Numbered from the stretch's first letter, positions 11,892-22,007 are shown. The stretch: DNA of 64,000 bases from Allochromatium vinosum DSM 180 (GCF_000025485.1 NC_013851.1:487001-551000); one strand, 5' to 3'. The notes: generated by a model not told the origin, from the letters alone. Made by a program: numbers and translations.

Positions 11892-12092
11892 ATGGCATCG
11901 ATTCGCACGTTCGACAATCGCGCCAAACCCTGGCAAGTCAGCATCCGGTGCAAGGGTCAGCGATTCGTCGAATGCTTCCGCACCAAGAAAGAGGCCGATT
12001 TCGACCGCTGGTCCAAGATCTTTGGCGGAGAACTCGACCAGCTGGTGAAGCTGGTTTGCCGTCCGATATCGCCTGAGCCAGTCTCTATCTGA
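11892..12092 (+). pseudogene. Truncated phage-type integrase (N-terminal DNA-binding domain only)
   Basis: 66 residues beginning MASIRTFDNRAKPWQVSI, with KGQRFVECFRTKKEADF. This matches the three-stranded AP2-like arm-binding domain at the start of many tyrosine recombinases. The core-binding and catalytic domains are absent. It starts 120 bp after tRNA-Ser in the same direction, the usual place of a tRNA-targeting integrase. Best read as a leftover of an excised or degraded island. A free-standing small DNA-binding protein cannot be excluded. Confidence 0.55.
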
Positions 12093-12129
12093 TCGCGGCT
12101 CCTCTCAGCGCGAGCAAGAGGGGTTGCGG

Positions 12130-13473
12130 CTATCCTAGTTTGGCGATCTGCACGCTTGCGGCTTCGATGTGCTGCGTCAGCGAATGGAGGCAAGGATCGA
12201 ACCGACGACTAAACACACTCTGACGCTGGATGCGAGCCAGGAAATCGCGTGCCAGTTGCCCAGCCAAGCGCCATGTTTCGTTCGACACGTCCGAATGGAT
12301 GGTTGCTTTCTGAATCGTGTCGGCCATGCCGCCGCCGCTGCGGGGGGCAAAACACATGGGTGACATGTCATACGCTGGGGCGATGCCGTAAGGGCGGCCG
12401 TGCTCCGAAACAAAGGACAAGTTGTAGAGGTGCATGTCAGTGTTTCCAATCAGCGTGCCGAAAGCCCAAAGGAGATCCGCCTCATCGGCAGCCTCCGAGC
12501 GGATTTCGCCGGACGCGGACAGGCGCCGCACAACAATAGGCCAGCGATCCCTTCCAGACCCGACGAATTCTGCGTCAAAAGCGCCTAACGAGATGATTGC
12601 TCGTCGTCCGGCGGCTCCAACCCGATCGAAACGCTCGACTTCGAGAAAGCGCTGCTGTCCGTGATCGATGACGCGCGTTCTGGCGGCTGCCACCCCGGCC
12701 TCTCGCAACGTTTCCAGTGCAAGGTGCTCTGCAAGCAGAAGATCGCTCCATCGCTCGCTCACTAGCCCGTCGACAGGTTCCGTGAACTTCACAATGACAT
12801 GGCGCGGCCCGTCCGGTGTTTCGGCGAACGTAGTGAACTTCGGTTGCTCACCACCTGCGGACGAACCGGGCGTGTCGCCGCGGGCAGCTTCTGCGGCTAG
12901 TTGCACGTAATGGCCCGCCTTCTCAGCCATAGGCACGGGTGTCGGGGGCGGGGCAGACAGGAAGCGCTCACGAGCCATCTCCCCAAGAAGGAGATTGCCT
13001 ACGACGTCATGGCCGTGCACCAGCAAGGCCCGTAGGGCGTGAGTGTCCGTCCAGTCAGAAAGGCTGCCAGGTAACCCTAGTTCGGCCCCGTAGCGTACAG
13101 CATAGGCTCGCCCTAGATAGCCTTGTGGACGCATGTCGAGTAACCACCACGGAAGTCCGTCGCTATGGTGAGCAGCGCCGTTCTCCTGACGCATGACGAA
13201 CCCCTCAGGGCGCACCGGGATGAGCATTCCGAGCCGCCGAATTTGCCCTTCGACGTCGACACGGTAGATTGCGATGTCAGGTAGCCCTCGTGCCTCGTCG
13301 CGCAGGGCATAGTGAATAGCTCGTCCCGAGCCGAACCGAACAACTTCGCCGCCAAGGGCTTTTAGGGCGCGCGACCCAGTCGGCTGACTAACTCCTATTT
13401 TTTCAAAAAGTTGTCTGCTGGCCAACGGCCCCCTGGAGAGCTGAAGGCGGATGGGGTCAGCGTGGCGAGACAT
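12130..13473 (-). CDS. HipA-like serine/threonine kinase with fused N-terminal HTH (YjjJ/HipH type)
   Basis: 447 residues. A winged-helix-like N-terminus (about 1-60, LASRQLFEKIGVSQPTGSRAL) takes the place of a separate HipB antitoxin. A HipA kinase follows: the Gly-rich ATP/substrate loop SSAGGEQPKF, FLEVERFDR, the catalytic GNTDMHLYNLS, and APAYDMSPM with the metal-binding Asp. No hipB-like gene is next to it, as for E. coli YjjJ. HipA kinases phosphorylate tRNA synthetases or other targets and cause dormancy; the target here is unknown. Three 12-bp direct repeats lie immediately before its start and could bind its own HTH. It sits in the small island after tRNA-Ser. Confidence 0.85.
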   Translation of the reverse strand: MSRHADPIRLQLSRGPLASRQLFEKIGVSQPTGSRALKALGGEVVRFGSGRAIHYALRDEARGLPDIAIYRVDVEGQIRRLGMLIPVRPEGFVMRQENGAAHHSDGLPWWLLDMRPQGYLGRAYAVRYGAELGLPGSLSDWTDTHALRALLVHGHDVVGNLLLGEMARERFLSAPPPTPVPMAEKAGHYVQLAAEAARGDTPGSSAGGEQPKFTTFAETPDGPRHVIVKFTEPVDGLVSERWSDLLLAEHLALETLREAGVAAARTRVIDHGQQRFLEVERFDRVGAAGRRAIISLGAFDAEFVGSGRDRWPIVVRRLSASGEIRSEAADEADLLWAFGTLIGNTDMHLYNLSFVSEHGRPYGIAPAYDMSPMCFAPRSGGGMADTIQKATIHSDVSNETWRLAGQLARDFLARIQRQSVFSRRFDPCLHSLTQHIEAASVQIAKLG

Positions 13474-13476
13474 TAG

Positions 13477-13510
13477 GTGAATAGATAAGTGAATAGATAA
13501 GTGAATAGAG
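13477..13510. repeat. Tandem 12-bp direct repeats upstream of the HipA-like gene (possible operator)
   Basis: GTGAATAGATAA occurs at 13477-13488 and 13489-13500 and is followed by GTGAATAGAG (13501-13510). On the minus strand the repeat reads TTATCTATTCAC and ends 3 bp before the ATG at 13473, where a ribosome-binding site would be expected and is not seen. The spacing is close to one helical turn, as in iterated operators. The TATTCA/TATCTA pieces could also act as -10 elements of a nearly leaderless mRNA. Confidence 0.7.
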
Positions 13511-13745
13511 ATTCTGTGCTTTTCCTAAGTCTGGCGTCAAGAACAATGCGGTCGCAGCGGTGCGTTAGTTGACCGGCGCAACAAGTCGGCCTCTCTCGTT
13601 TGAGTGGGTAAACGTGAAGGGGGCAGGGCGAGTCGGCGACGGCCTAGCGCGGCTGCACGCCGAGAGGAAAGCCGCCTGATCGCTATTGACCCACGGATGG
13701 TTCACACTCACATTCGAGACACCGACACCCCGAGAGGGATACCCC

Positions 13746-14072
13746 ATGACCACCTTTGTGCTCGACACCCTGGCCTATGCCGAAACGCTCAAGGCCGGCG
13801 GATTCAACGAACAGCAAGCCGCGACACAGGCCCGCGCCTTGGCCGAGATCATTGACCGGCAGATGGCGACCAAGGCCGAGGTCGAGGCCCACGAGAACAA
13901 CCTGCGGCGCGACATCGAGGCACTGCGCCTGGAGATGAAGCGCGACATCGCGGAGACGAACGCCCGAATTGCCGAGAGTAAGGCCGAACTCATCCGCTGG
14001 GTCGTCGGGGCGGGATTCCTTCAGACCACGCTCATCATCGTCGCGCTGATGAAGATGGGCGGAATGGTCTAA
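13746..14072 (+). CDS. DUF1640/CCDC90-like coiled-coil protein with C-terminal membrane anchor
   Basis: 108 residues from the ATG at 13746, with a GAGAGGGA ribosome-binding site; a longer frame upstream is not needed. N-terminal FVLDTLAYAETLKAGGFNEQQA is typical of DUF1640. A long coiled coil with alternating charges follows (about 35-85, ATKAEVEAHENNLRRDIEAL), and then one C-terminal hydrophobic helix (about 86-105). Bacterial members are frequent near mobile DNA; their role is not established. It lies at the distal end of the island after tRNA-Ser. Confidence 0.8.
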   Translation: MTTFVLDTLAYAETLKAGGFNEQQAATQARALAEIIDRQMATKAEVEAHENNLRRDIEALRLEMKRDIAETNARIAESKAELIRWVVGAGFLQTTLIIVALMKMGGMV

Positions 14073-14219
14073 GCGAGACCCAAAAGGCCATGATCCCAGA
14101 CCGCTCAGTGCTACTGGTGTGCGCACGCCGGTATTGACGGAGCCTGGGCAGCCGCACAGAATCCCTTCACTCGATCCTGCTGTGCTTGATCGTGGGAACC
14201 CGGTCTCTTCAAGTCGATT

Positions 14220-16916
14220 ATGGCGGAACCTCCAGGGATGCCAAACGATCTCCCCGACCTCGATCAGTGCGCGTCCGAGCCGATTCATCTGGCGGGTGCG
14301 ATCCAACCGCACGGCGTCTTGCTCGCCCTCCATGAGTCGCCGTGGCGCATCGTCCAGGCGACTGCAAACTGCAAGGATCGGCTCGGAATCGCGCCGGCGG
14401 CTCTGCTGGAGCGTGAGCTGGACAGCGTACTGGGAGTGGAACTGCTGACAGCCGCCCAAGCCGGTTTGGCGACGTACCGCGAACAACCCAGCGCCCCGGT
14501 CTCGTTCGCTTGGTGCTCGCCGCTGGATGGCGTCGCCTTCACCGGTTATGTGCATGAATCCGAGGCATTGGTGATCCTTGAACTGGAGCCGGTGCCGTCA
14601 CCTCCCGGTGCCTCCGACGACCTGCTCGCCCGCGCCGTGCGCGGACTCGTCGGGGTCCGCGCCCAAGCCGATCTGCCGCTGAAACTCCAGCAGGCGGCGA
14701 CCTTGCTGCGCGACCTCACCGGCTATGATCGCGTGATGGTCTACCGCTTCGATCCGGTCGACTGGCACGGCGAGGTCGTCGCCGAGGCGCGGCGTCCCGA
14801 CCTGGAGCCTTACCTGGGACTGCACTATCCCGCGTCCGATATTCCGGATCAGGCCCGACGGCTCTACCTGATCAACCGTACCCGCGCGATCGTCGATATC
14901 GACTATGTCCCGGTACCGATCGAGCCGGAACCGAACCCCATCACGGGCCGGCCGCTCGATCTCTCGCGCAGTCTGCTGCGCAGTGTCTCCCCGGTGCATG
15001 TGGAATACCTCCGCAACATGGGGGTCCGTGCCACCCTGACGCTGTCCCTGTTCCACGACGACCGGCTGTGGGGCTTGATCGCCTGCCATCATCTCTCTCC
15101 CTATTGGGTTTCAGACGAGATCCGTCGGGTCATGGACTGGATGGCCCAGGATCTGGAGACACAGATCCAGGTGGCCGAGGATCGGCGCCGTCGTCTGTAT
15201 GAGCAGCATCTGAAGACCTGCCGCGAGCGGGTGATGGCGGCGATGCGTCAGGGGGTGAGACTCCAGAACCTGCTGACGGGTGCGCATCAAGCCGACCTGC
15301 TTGGAGCGGTCGGTGCTGAAGGCATGGCCCTGATCGCCGGCTCCCAGGTTTATACGGCCGGCACGACGCCTGAGGCCGAACGGATCTCCCAGTTGGCTGT
15401 CGACCTTCGCCGGCACATCGATGATGACCATTCGTCGCTGTTCGCCACCGACTGTCTGAGTGACCATCTGCCCGAGACGGTCGATCTGGGGCCAACGGCG
15501 GCCGGGCTGATGTTCCTGCGCCTGGCGTCTGCTCGGGATCTCGGGCTACTGTGGTTTCGGGCTGAGCAGGTGCGGCATGTGACCTGGGCCGGCAACCCGG
15601 ATAAGGCGGTCAACATCGGGCCGGATGGTCGCATCGGACCGCGACAGTCATTCGCCGCCTGGCAACAGACGGTGCGGTTGCGCAGCTGGCGCTGGGCGCA
15701 GGAGGAGCTGGCCTCGGCGACCGAGCTTGGCGCACTCATCGATATCGAGCTGCGCCATCAGGCCGAGGCGGCCTCCCAGGCCAAGTCGATCTTTCTCGCC
15801 AATATGAGCCATGAGATCCGCAACCCGCTCAATGCCGTGCTCGGCATGGCGCGCCTCATGCGCCAGCAAGCCCTCATCCCGACACAGGCCGAGCGGCTGG
15901 ACAAGATTGAGGTGGCGGGGCGTCATCTGCTCGATCTCATCAACGACATCCTCGATCTCTCCAAGATCGAAGACGGTAAGCTGACGCTGGAGGAATCAGA
16001 GGTCCGTATCGAAGCGATCATGCGCAATCTCGTGGCCATGCTCTCCGATCAGGCGGCGGAAAAAGGCTTGAAGCTCTGCGTCAAACTCCAGGCTTGGCCG
16101 TCGCATCTGCTCGGTGATTCAGCCCGTCTCCAGCAGGCGCTGCTGAACTATGCAAGCAATGCCATCAAGTTCACCCAGTACGGTTCCGTCACATTGCGTG
16201 CCTTCCCCGAAGCGGACCTGGGTGACAGCGTCCTGGGGCGTTTCGAGGTCGAAGACACAGGTATCGGGATCGCGGCCGAGCATTTATCCCGTCTGTTCAA
16301 CGAGTTCGAGCAATTGGACACCTCGATCACCCGTCAGTACGGCGGTACCGGACTCGGGTTGGCCTTGACCCAGCAACTCGCCCGGCTGATGGGCGGTGAG
16401 GCCGGGGTCGAGAGTACCCTGGGGGTCGGCAGTACCTTCTGGTTCACCGTGCGCTTGCGGCGCGGGACTCCATCCATAGCGCCTGTGTCGGCACCGGCGC
16501 CCATGGAGATGGATGAGCTGATGCAGGTCTGTGCAGGACGCCGCCTCCTGCTCGTCGAGGACGAGCCGATCAACCGCGAGGTGACGCTGGAACTGATCGC
16601 CGATCTGGAGCTGCACACCGACACCGCCGAAAACGGGGTCGAGGCGCTGGAGTACGTGCAACGACACCGCTATGACCTCATCTTGATGGACATGCAGATG
16701 CCTGTCATGGGCGGGCTGGAAGCCACACGTCGGATTCGCCGACTCCCGATGGACACCCAGCCTCCCATCGTGGCCATGACTGCCAATGCCTTTGCCGATA
16801 ACCAGACACAATGCCTGGAGGCTGGCATGAACGATTTTCTCACCAAGCCGGTCGAGCCCCAGCAGCTCCTGGCCACCCTCCAGTATTGGTTTTCACGGAC
16901 TGAGCATCAATCGTAG
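14220..16916 (+). CDS. Bacteriophytochrome hybrid histidine kinase (PAS-GAF-PHY-HisKA-HATPase-REC)
   Basis: 898 residues. The N-terminal segment has Cys17 in LDQCASEPIHLAGAIQPHG, the position that binds biliverdin in bacteriophytochromes. The GAF domain carries YPASDIPDQAR and CHHLSPYW, the conserved chromophore-pocket motifs. A PHY domain follows (about 330-505). Next come a dimerisation domain (MSHEIRNPLN, His531), an ATPase with NYASNAIKFT, DTGIGI and GGTGLGLAL, and a C-terminal receiver (LMDMQMPVMGG, Asp824). It should sense red/far-red light and signal by autophosphorylation. No heme oxygenase gene is adjacent, so biliverdin must come from elsewhere. Its end overlaps the convergent gloB gene by 10 bp. 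Confidence 0.94.
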   Translation: MAEPPGMPNDLPDLDQCASEPIHLAGAIQPHGVLLALHESPWRIVQATANCKDRLGIAPAALLERELDSVLGVELLTAAQAGLATYREQPSAPVSFAWCSPLDGVAFTGYVHESEALVILELEPVPSPPGASDDLLARAVRGLVGVRAQADLPLKLQQAATLLRDLTGYDRVMVYRFDPVDWHGEVVAEARRPDLEPYLGLHYPASDIPDQARRLYLINRTRAIVDIDYVPVPIEPEPNPITGRPLDLSRSLLRSVSPVHVEYLRNMGVRATLTLSLFHDDRLWGLIACHHLSPYWVSDEIRRVMDWMAQDLETQIQVAEDRRRRLYEQHLKTCRERVMAAMRQGVRLQNLLTGAHQADLLGAVGAEGMALIAGSQVYTAGTTPEAERISQLAVDLRRHIDDDHSSLFATDCLSDHLPETVDLGPTAAGLMFLRLASARDLGLLWFRAEQVRHVTWAGNPDKAVNIGPDGRIGPRQSFAAWQQTVRLRSWRWAQEELASATELGALIDIELRHQAEAASQAKSIFLANMSHEIRNPLNAVLGMARLMRQQALIPTQAERLDKIEVAGRHLLDLINDILDLSKIEDGKLTLEESEVRIEAIMRNLVAMLSDQAAEKGLKLCVKLQAWPSHLLGDSARLQQALLNYASNAIKFTQYGSVTLRAFPEADLGDSVLGRFEVEDTGIGIAAEHLSRLFNEFEQLDTSITRQYGGTGLGLALTQQLARLMGGEAGVESTLGVGSTFWFTVRLRRGTPSIAPVSAPAPMEMDELMQVCAGRRLLLVEDEPINREVTLELIADLELHTDTAENGVEALEYVQRHRYDLILMDMQMPVMGGLEATRRIRRLPMDTQPPIVAMTANAFADNQTQCLEAGMNDFLTKPVEPQQLLATLQYWFSRTEHQS

Positions 16917-17683
16917 CGCTCGTCCTTCCAGCGTCTGAGGGCGGTGAAGACCTCGGCGCTCGTGGCCATCCTGTGCCCGGCCTGACGCTCGGCGGCGGCG
17001 ATGACCTTCGGTTCGCGGGTGCGCAGAAAGGGATTGGTGGCGCGCTCCAGATCCAGACGCGAGGGCACGGTCGGTTGCCCTCTGGCGCGCTGCAACTGGG
17101 TCTGGCGTACCCGTTCGGCCAGTGCCGGGCTGTCGGGCTCGACCCATTCGGCGAAACCAAGATTGGCCTGGGTATATTCGTGCGCGCAATAACAGAGCGT
17201 GTCGACGGGCAGGGCCGCGATCCGTTCCAGCGAATGAGCGAGCTGCTCGAAAGTGCCGTCGAAGACCCGTCCGCACCCGGCCGCAAACAGCGTGTCGCCG
17301 CAGAACAGCCGGCCGGCGCCCAGATAGGCGATATGGCTTGAGGTGTGACCCGGAACCTCCAGCACCTGGAAGGGCGTCGTCAATCCAGCCGGAACGAAGG
17401 TCTCGCCCTCGCGCCGACGGTGAGTGAGAGCACGGATGCGATCGTCGTCCGGGCCGTTGATCTCCAGTCCTGGGAAGGCCGCGAGCAACTCATCCAGCCC
17501 GCCGGTGTGATCATAGTGATGATGCGTGATCAGCACCGCCGTCAGAGTCAGATGCTCGGCGCTCAACCGTTCCAGCACCGGCTCAGCGTCACCCGGATCG
17601 ACCACGACCGCGTTTCCGCCCCCTTCGGTCAGGAGCCAGATGTAGTTGTCCTCGAAAGCCGGGATCGGTTGGACAGCGAGCAT
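16907..17683 (-). CDS. gloB: Hydroxyacylglutathione hydrolase (glyoxalase II)
   Basis: 258 residues from the ATG at 17683, the family's usual length; an in-frame extension upstream overlaps dxs and is not used. It starts MLAVQPIPAFEDNYIWL. The metallo-beta-lactamase motif is THHHYDHTGG, with further metal ligands in GHTSSHIAY and HEYTQANL. It hydrolyses S-lactoylglutathione to D-lactate and glutathione in methylglyoxal detoxification. It starts 4 bp after the stop of dxs on the same strand, suggesting cotranscription. Confidence 0.95.
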   Translation of the reverse strand: MLAVQPIPAFEDNYIWLLTEGGGNAVVVDPGDAEPVLERLSAEHLTLTAVLITHHHYDHTGGLDELLAAFPGLEINGPDDDRIRALTHRRREGETFVPAGLTTPFQVLEVPGHTSSHIAYLGAGRLFCGDTLFAAGCGRVFDGTFEQLAHSLERIAALPVDTLCYCAHEYTQANLGFAEWVEPDSPALAERVRQTQLQRARGQPTVPSRLDLERATNPFLRTREPKVIAAAERQAGHRMATSAEVFTALRRWKDERYD

Positions 17684-17687
17684 GGTG

Positions 17688-19592
17688 TCAGCCCGCGTGT
17701 TCGTGCCGTTCGAGTTCGGCCTGGAGACTGGCGATGATGCCCGGCGCATCCAGTCCGACACTGGCGAGCTGCTCATGGTGCTCGGCATGATCGATGTAGC
17801 GATCGGGCAGACCCAGATGCAGACAGCGCCTGACCACGCCCTGCTCCGACAGCAGCTCGGCCACGCCACTGCCCGCGCCGCCGGCGATCGCGTTCTCCTC
17901 CAGCGTGACCAGGATCTCGTGGCGCGCGGCCAGATCCAGGATCAGCGCCGCGTCGAGCGGCTTGACGAAGCGCATGTCGGCGACCGTGGCATCGAAGACC
18001 TCGGCGGCTTCCAGCGCGGTCTTGACCAGCGGACCGAAAGCGAGCAGGGCGATCCGCGATCCTTCGCGCACGATCTCGCCCCGGCCGATCGGCAGCGCCG
18101 GAGCATTCGGGTCGATGGCCACACCCGGACCGCCGCCGCGCGGATAGCGCACCAGCGCCGGGCCTTCGTATTCATAGGCCGTCCTGAGCATCCGCCGGCA
18201 TTCGTTCTCGTTCGATGGGGTCATAATGACCAGGTTCGGGATCGGTCGGCAGAAGCTCAGATCGAAACCGCCGGCATGGGTTGCACCGTCCGCCCCGACC
18301 AGTCCGCCGCGATCGACGGCAAAGGTCACGTCCAGGTTCTGGAGCGCCACGTCATGCACGAGCTGGTCGTAGGCGCGTTGCAGGAAGCTCGAATAGATGG
18401 CCACGACCGGCTTCAGTCCCTCGCAGGCCAGACCGGCGGCCAGCGTCACGGCATGCTGCTCGGCGATGCCGACGTCGAAATAGCGCTCGGGGAAGCGCTT
18501 GGAGAAGGCCGTCAAACCCGAGCCTTCGCACATGGCCGGCGTGATGCCGACCAGACGCGGATCGGCGGCGGCCGTGTCATGGAGCCAGCCGCCGAAGATC
18601 TGGGTATAGGTTGGTCCCGCGCCCTTGGCCTTGAGCAGTTGTCCGGTCTGGCGATCGAAGGGCGTGACGCCATGGTAGATCACCGGCTGACCCTCGGCCG
18701 GCTCGAAGCCGCGTCCCTTCTTGGTCACGATGTGCAGCAGGCGCTGGCCGGGCATGTCCTTGATATTGCGCAGGGTGCGCAGTAGCCCGTCCATGTCGTG
18801 TCCATCGACCGGGCCGATGTAGTTGAAACCCAGTTCCTCGAACAGCGTGCTGGGCATCAGCATGCCCTTCATGTGTTCTTCCCAGCGCCCGACCAGATGG
18901 CGCAACTGCGGCATCCCGGCCAGGGCGTGCTTGCTGCCTTCGCGCACGCTGGTGTAGAGCTTGCCCGAGAGCAGACGCGCCAGATGGTTGCTGATGGCTC
19001 CGACCGGCGGCGAGATCGACATCTCGTTGTCGTTGAGGATGACCACCAGATCGATGTCCATCGAGCCGGCATGGTTGAGCGCCTCGAAGGCCATGCCGGC
19101 GCCCAGCGCCCCGTCGCCGATGATGGCGATCACGGTGCGCCGTTCGCCTCTCTGCTTGGCGGCGAGCGCCATGCCGAGCGCGGCGCTGATCGAGGTGCTG
19201 GAGTGGCCGACGCCGAAGGTGTCGTATTCGCTCTCACCGCGCTTGGGGAATCCCGAGATGCCGTCCTTCTGGCGCAGCGTGCACATGCGGTCGCGTCGCC
19301 CGGTGAGGATCTTGTGCGGATAGGCCTGATGACCGACGTCCCACACCAGCCGGTCGTGCGGCGTGTCGAAGACATAGTGCAGACCGAGCGTCAGCTCCAC
19401 CACGCCGAGTCCGGCCGCCAGATGTCCGCCGGTCTTGGAGACGCATTCGATCAAAAAGGAACGCAGCTCGCTGGCGAGTTCGGGAAGCTGGCTCTCGGAC
19501 AGGGCGCGCAGGTCGGCGGGACTGTCGATCGAGTCCAAGAGGGGACGTCGGTGCGCGCCGACGCCGGAATCGGTCAGGGTGCGATGTGGCAT
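17688..19592 (-). CDS. dxs: 1-deoxy-D-xylulose-5-phosphate synthase
   Basis: 634 residues, full length for the family. Thiamine-diphosphate-binding motifs are present: [18 protein letters not shown] with LNDNEMSI, and the family's [17 protein letters not shown] near residue 85. The transketolase pyrimidine domain has [15 protein letters not shown]. The enzyme makes DXP from pyruvate and glyceraldehyde-3-phosphate, the first step of the MEP isoprenoid route. In a phototroph that route supplies carotenoid and bacteriochlorophyll tails. It is divergent from cysS. Confidence 0.97.
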   Translation of the reverse strand: MPHRTLTDSGVGAHRRPLLDSIDSPADLRALSESQLPELASELRSFLIECVSKTGGHLAAGLGVVELTLGLHYVFDTPHDRLVWDVGHQAYPHKILTGRRDRMCTLRQKDGISGFPKRGESEYDTFGVGHSSTSISAALGMALAAKQRGERRTVIAIIGDGALGAGMAFEALNHAGSMDIDLVVILNDNEMSISPPVGAISNHLARLLSGKLYTSVREGSKHALAGMPQLRHLVGRWEEHMKGMLMPSTLFEELGFNYIGPVDGHDMDGLLRTLRNIKDMPGQRLLHIVTKKGRGFEPAEGQPVIYHGVTPFDRQTGQLLKAKGAGPTYTQIFGGWLHDTAAADPRLVGITPAMCEGSGLTAFSKRFPERYFDVGIAEQHAVTLAAGLACEGLKPVVAIYSSFLQRAYDQLVHDVALQNLDVTFAVDRGGLVGADGATHAGGFDLSFCRPIPNLVIMTPSNENECRRMLRTAYEYEGPALVRYPRGGGPGVAIDPNAPALPIGRGEIVREGSRIALLAFGPLVKTALEAAEVFDATVADMRFVKPLDAALILDLAARHEILVTLEENAIAGGAGSGVAELLSEQGVVRRCLHLGLPDRYIDHAEHHEQLASVGLDAPGIIASLQAELERHEHAG

Positions 19593-19766
19593 GGTCTCTG
19601 GCGGCTATCGTGTGACAAGGCGGGGTATCTTAGTGCAATCGTCGCCGGGCTGCCCAATCGATCGCATCCGGCCAATCGCTGCCGACGAAGATCGATCGCG
19701 TCGCGAACCCGCGCCTTTGTTACCATGGGGTCTCGATGTTGGTCATTTCAAACCCAAGCCACCGCG

Positions 19767-21152
19767 ATGCTACAGATCCACAACAGCCTGACCCGCCAGA
19801 AAGCTCCCTTCCAACCCATCGAACCCGGCAAAGTCCGCATGTATGTCTGCGGCATGACGGTCTACGACTACTGTCATCTCGGGCATGCGCGGGTGCTGGT
19901 GGTGTTCGACGTGGTCTATCGCTATCTGCGTGCGCTCGGCTATGACGTGACCTATATCCGCAACATCACGGATATCGACGACAAGATCATCCGCCGCGCC
20001 AATGAGAACGGCGAACCCTTCCAGGCGTTGACCGAGCGTTTCATCCAGGCCATGCGCGAGGACAGCGAGGCGCTCGGCGTGCTGCCGCCGACCGACGAGC
20101 CGCGTGCCACGGCGCACATCGGCGAGATCCTGGCCATGGTCCAGACCCTGATCGACAAGGGCTTGGCCTATGTCGCCGACAATGGCGATGTCTACTACGC
20201 CGTCAGCCGCTTCCCCGACTACGGCAAGCTCTCGGGCAAGGATCCGGCCGATCTGCGCGCCGGGTCGCGGGTCGAGATCGGCGAGTCCAAGCGTGATCCG
20301 CTCGACTTCGCGCTCTGGAAAGCGGCCAAGCCCGGCGAGCCGGCCTGGGACTCGCCTTGGGGACCGGGGCGTCCCGGCTGGCACATCGAATGCTCGGCCA
20401 TGAGCACCTGCTGTCTGGGCAACCATTTCGACATCCACGGCGGCGGGGCCGACCTTCAGTTTCCGCATCACGAAAACGAGATCGCTCAGTCCGAGGGCGC
20501 CACGGGCGAACCCTTCGTCAACGTCTGGATGCACAACGGTTTCGTGCGCGTCAACGAGGAGAAGATGTCCAAGTCGCTGGGCAACTTCTTCACCGTGCGC
20601 GAGATCCTGCGTCTCTACCGGCCGGAGGAGGTGCGTTATTTCATCCTCACCAGTCACTACCGCAGTCCGCTCAACTACGACGACAGCGCGCTCCAGAAGG
20701 CGCGCGCGGCCCTGACCCGGCTCTATACCGCGCTGCGCGGACTGCCCGAGGCCGCGCCCGCTGAGGGTGAAGCCTTCCGCGCCCGCTTCCAGGCGGCGAT
20801 GGACGACGACTTCAACACGCCCGAGGCGCTGGCCGTACTCTTCGAGCTGGCGCGCGAGATCAATCGGCTCAGGTCCGATGGCTCGGACCAAGCGGCGGCG
20901 CATGGCGCCCTGCTGCGCGAACTGGGCGCCGCATTGGGTCTGCTCCAGGACGATCCCGAGCGCTATCTGCGCGGCGGCGCGGACGCCGACGGTCCGAGCG
21001 ATGCCGAGATCGAGGCCATGATCGCGCAGCGCCGCGCCGCGCGCGCCAACAGGGATTGGGCCGAGGCCGATCGTTTGCGCGAGGCGCTCACGGCCGCCGG
21101 CATCGTGCTGGAAGACGGTCCTCAAGGAACGACCTGGCGGCGGGCTGGCTGA
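19767..21152 (+). CDS. cysS: Cysteinyl-tRNA synthetase
   Basis: 461 residues from the ATG at 19767, the same length as E. coli CysRS; the upstream extension overlaps dxs and is discarded. The signature HLGHAR (HIGH motif) and KMSKSLGN (KMSKS) are present, with zinc ligands in [18 protein letters not shown] and HHENE. It charges tRNA-Cys. It is divergent from dxs with about 175 bp between the starts. Confidence 0.97.
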   Translation: MLQIHNSLTRQKAPFQPIEPGKVRMYVCGMTVYDYCHLGHARVLVVFDVVYRYLRALGYDVTYIRNITDIDDKIIRRANENGEPFQALTERFIQAMREDSEALGVLPPTDEPRATAHIGEILAMVQTLIDKGLAYVADNGDVYYAVSRFPDYGKLSGKDPADLRAGSRVEIGESKRDPLDFALWKAAKPGEPAWDSPWGPGRPGWHIECSAMSTCCLGNHFDIHGGGADLQFPHHENEIAQSEGATGEPFVNVWMHNGFVRVNEEKMSKSLGNFFTVREILRLYRPEEVRYFILTSHYRSPLNYDDSALQKARAALTRLYTALRGLPEAAPAEGEAFRARFQAAMDDDFNTPEALAVLFELAREINRLRSDGSDQAAAHGALLRELGAALGLLQDDPERYLRGGADADGPSDAEIEAMIAQRRAARANRDWAEADRLREALTAAGIVLEDGPQGTTWRRAG

Positions 21153-21362
21153 AAAAACGTATCGATCCGGGACGGAGTCGCACGAAATCTTGGCCTAGAT
21201 CATGGTTTCACAGACCCGATCGGGTCTATGTTTGAGTCGTCAGTCAGCCGTTTTTCGCGCAGGTCTTGCGGGCATCGGAATGCGGCCGTGCTGTCGATTG
21301 AGTCGAGCAAGGATCAGCTTGCAAGGCGAGTTGTCTCCAACCCTAATAACGAGATTGATGAG

Positions 21363-21746
21363 ATGAACAAAAACCTGTCCCGTTTCGCTGCCGTTGGACT
21401 GCCTCTGATCCTGGTCGCCCTGACTGGTTGCAATCGATCCCCTGAGGTGAGCTTTGCGCAGGACGTGCAGCCCATTCTCAAGAAGCATTGTGTCGAGTGC
21501 CATCTGCCCAATGGTCAAGGTCATACCGCCAGTGGCTTCCTGGTCGAATCCTATGACACCCTGATGAAGGGCACCAAGTTCGGACCCGTGGTGGTTCCTG
21601 GGGATGCCCTGTCGAGCAGCCTCTATCGCCTGGTGGCCGGCGAGGTCGACGCCTCCATCCGCATGCCGCACGGCAAGGATCCGCTGCCCGCCGCCGAGAT
21701 CGCCGTGGTCGAAAACTGGATCGCCCAGGGCGCCAAGAACAACTGA
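21363..21746 (+). CDS. c-type cytochrome-like lipoprotein
   Basis: 127 residues from the ATG at 21363. A lipoprotein signal peptide ends in the lipobox LTGC (Cys23). A single heme-c site CVECH follows in the context VQPILKKHCVECH, as in the short cytochrome domain family often labelled planctomycete cytochrome C. A distal Met (MPHG) could be the axial ligand. It should be lipid-anchored on the periplasmic side and carry electrons; partners are not identifiable. A longer frame upstream has no better start. Confidence 0.87.
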   Translation: MNKNLSRFAAVGLPLILVALTGCNRSPEVSFAQDVQPILKKHCVECHLPNGQGHTASGFLVESYDTLMKGTKFGPVVVPGDALSSSLYRLVAGEVDASIRMPHGKDPLPAAEIAVVENWIAQGAKNN

Positions 21747-21882
21747 GGCACTTCTAGCCCCACACGGATGTGATTCAAAGGTGGGGCGCGCCTGGCGTGC
21801 CCTACGGCCCCGCCCCCGTCCCCAGTACGACGTCCCCGCCCTCCGCGCTCGACGCATCATCCCCCGGAATGCTGTTTGGAAC

Positions 21883-21910
21883 TTGACAGCCGACGATTTC
21901 GCTCTACCAT
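21883..21910 (+). promoter_or_regulatory. Predicted sigma70 promoter of groESL
   Basis: TTGACA (21883-21888) and TACCAT (21905-21910) are separated by 16 bp, and the CIRCE operator begins at the last base of the -10 element. This is the usual architecture of HrcA-repressed groE. Confidence 0.7.
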
Positions 21911-21936
21911 TAGCACTCGTTACAAGTGAGTGCTAA
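21910..21936. promoter_or_regulatory. CIRCE operator (HrcA-binding site)
   Basis: A perfect inverted repeat, TTAGCACTC - 9 bp - GAGTGCTAA, identical to the CIRCE consensus. It is placed over the start of the groESL transcript. Implies heat-inducible control by HrcA; hrcA itself is not in the window. Confidence 0.97.
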
Positions 21937-22007
21937 CAGGCCGGCCCGGTGTCGGTCTCGCCGCGACTCGACCCACCCACTTCTCAACCTGTATCGAGGA
22001 GCCATCC

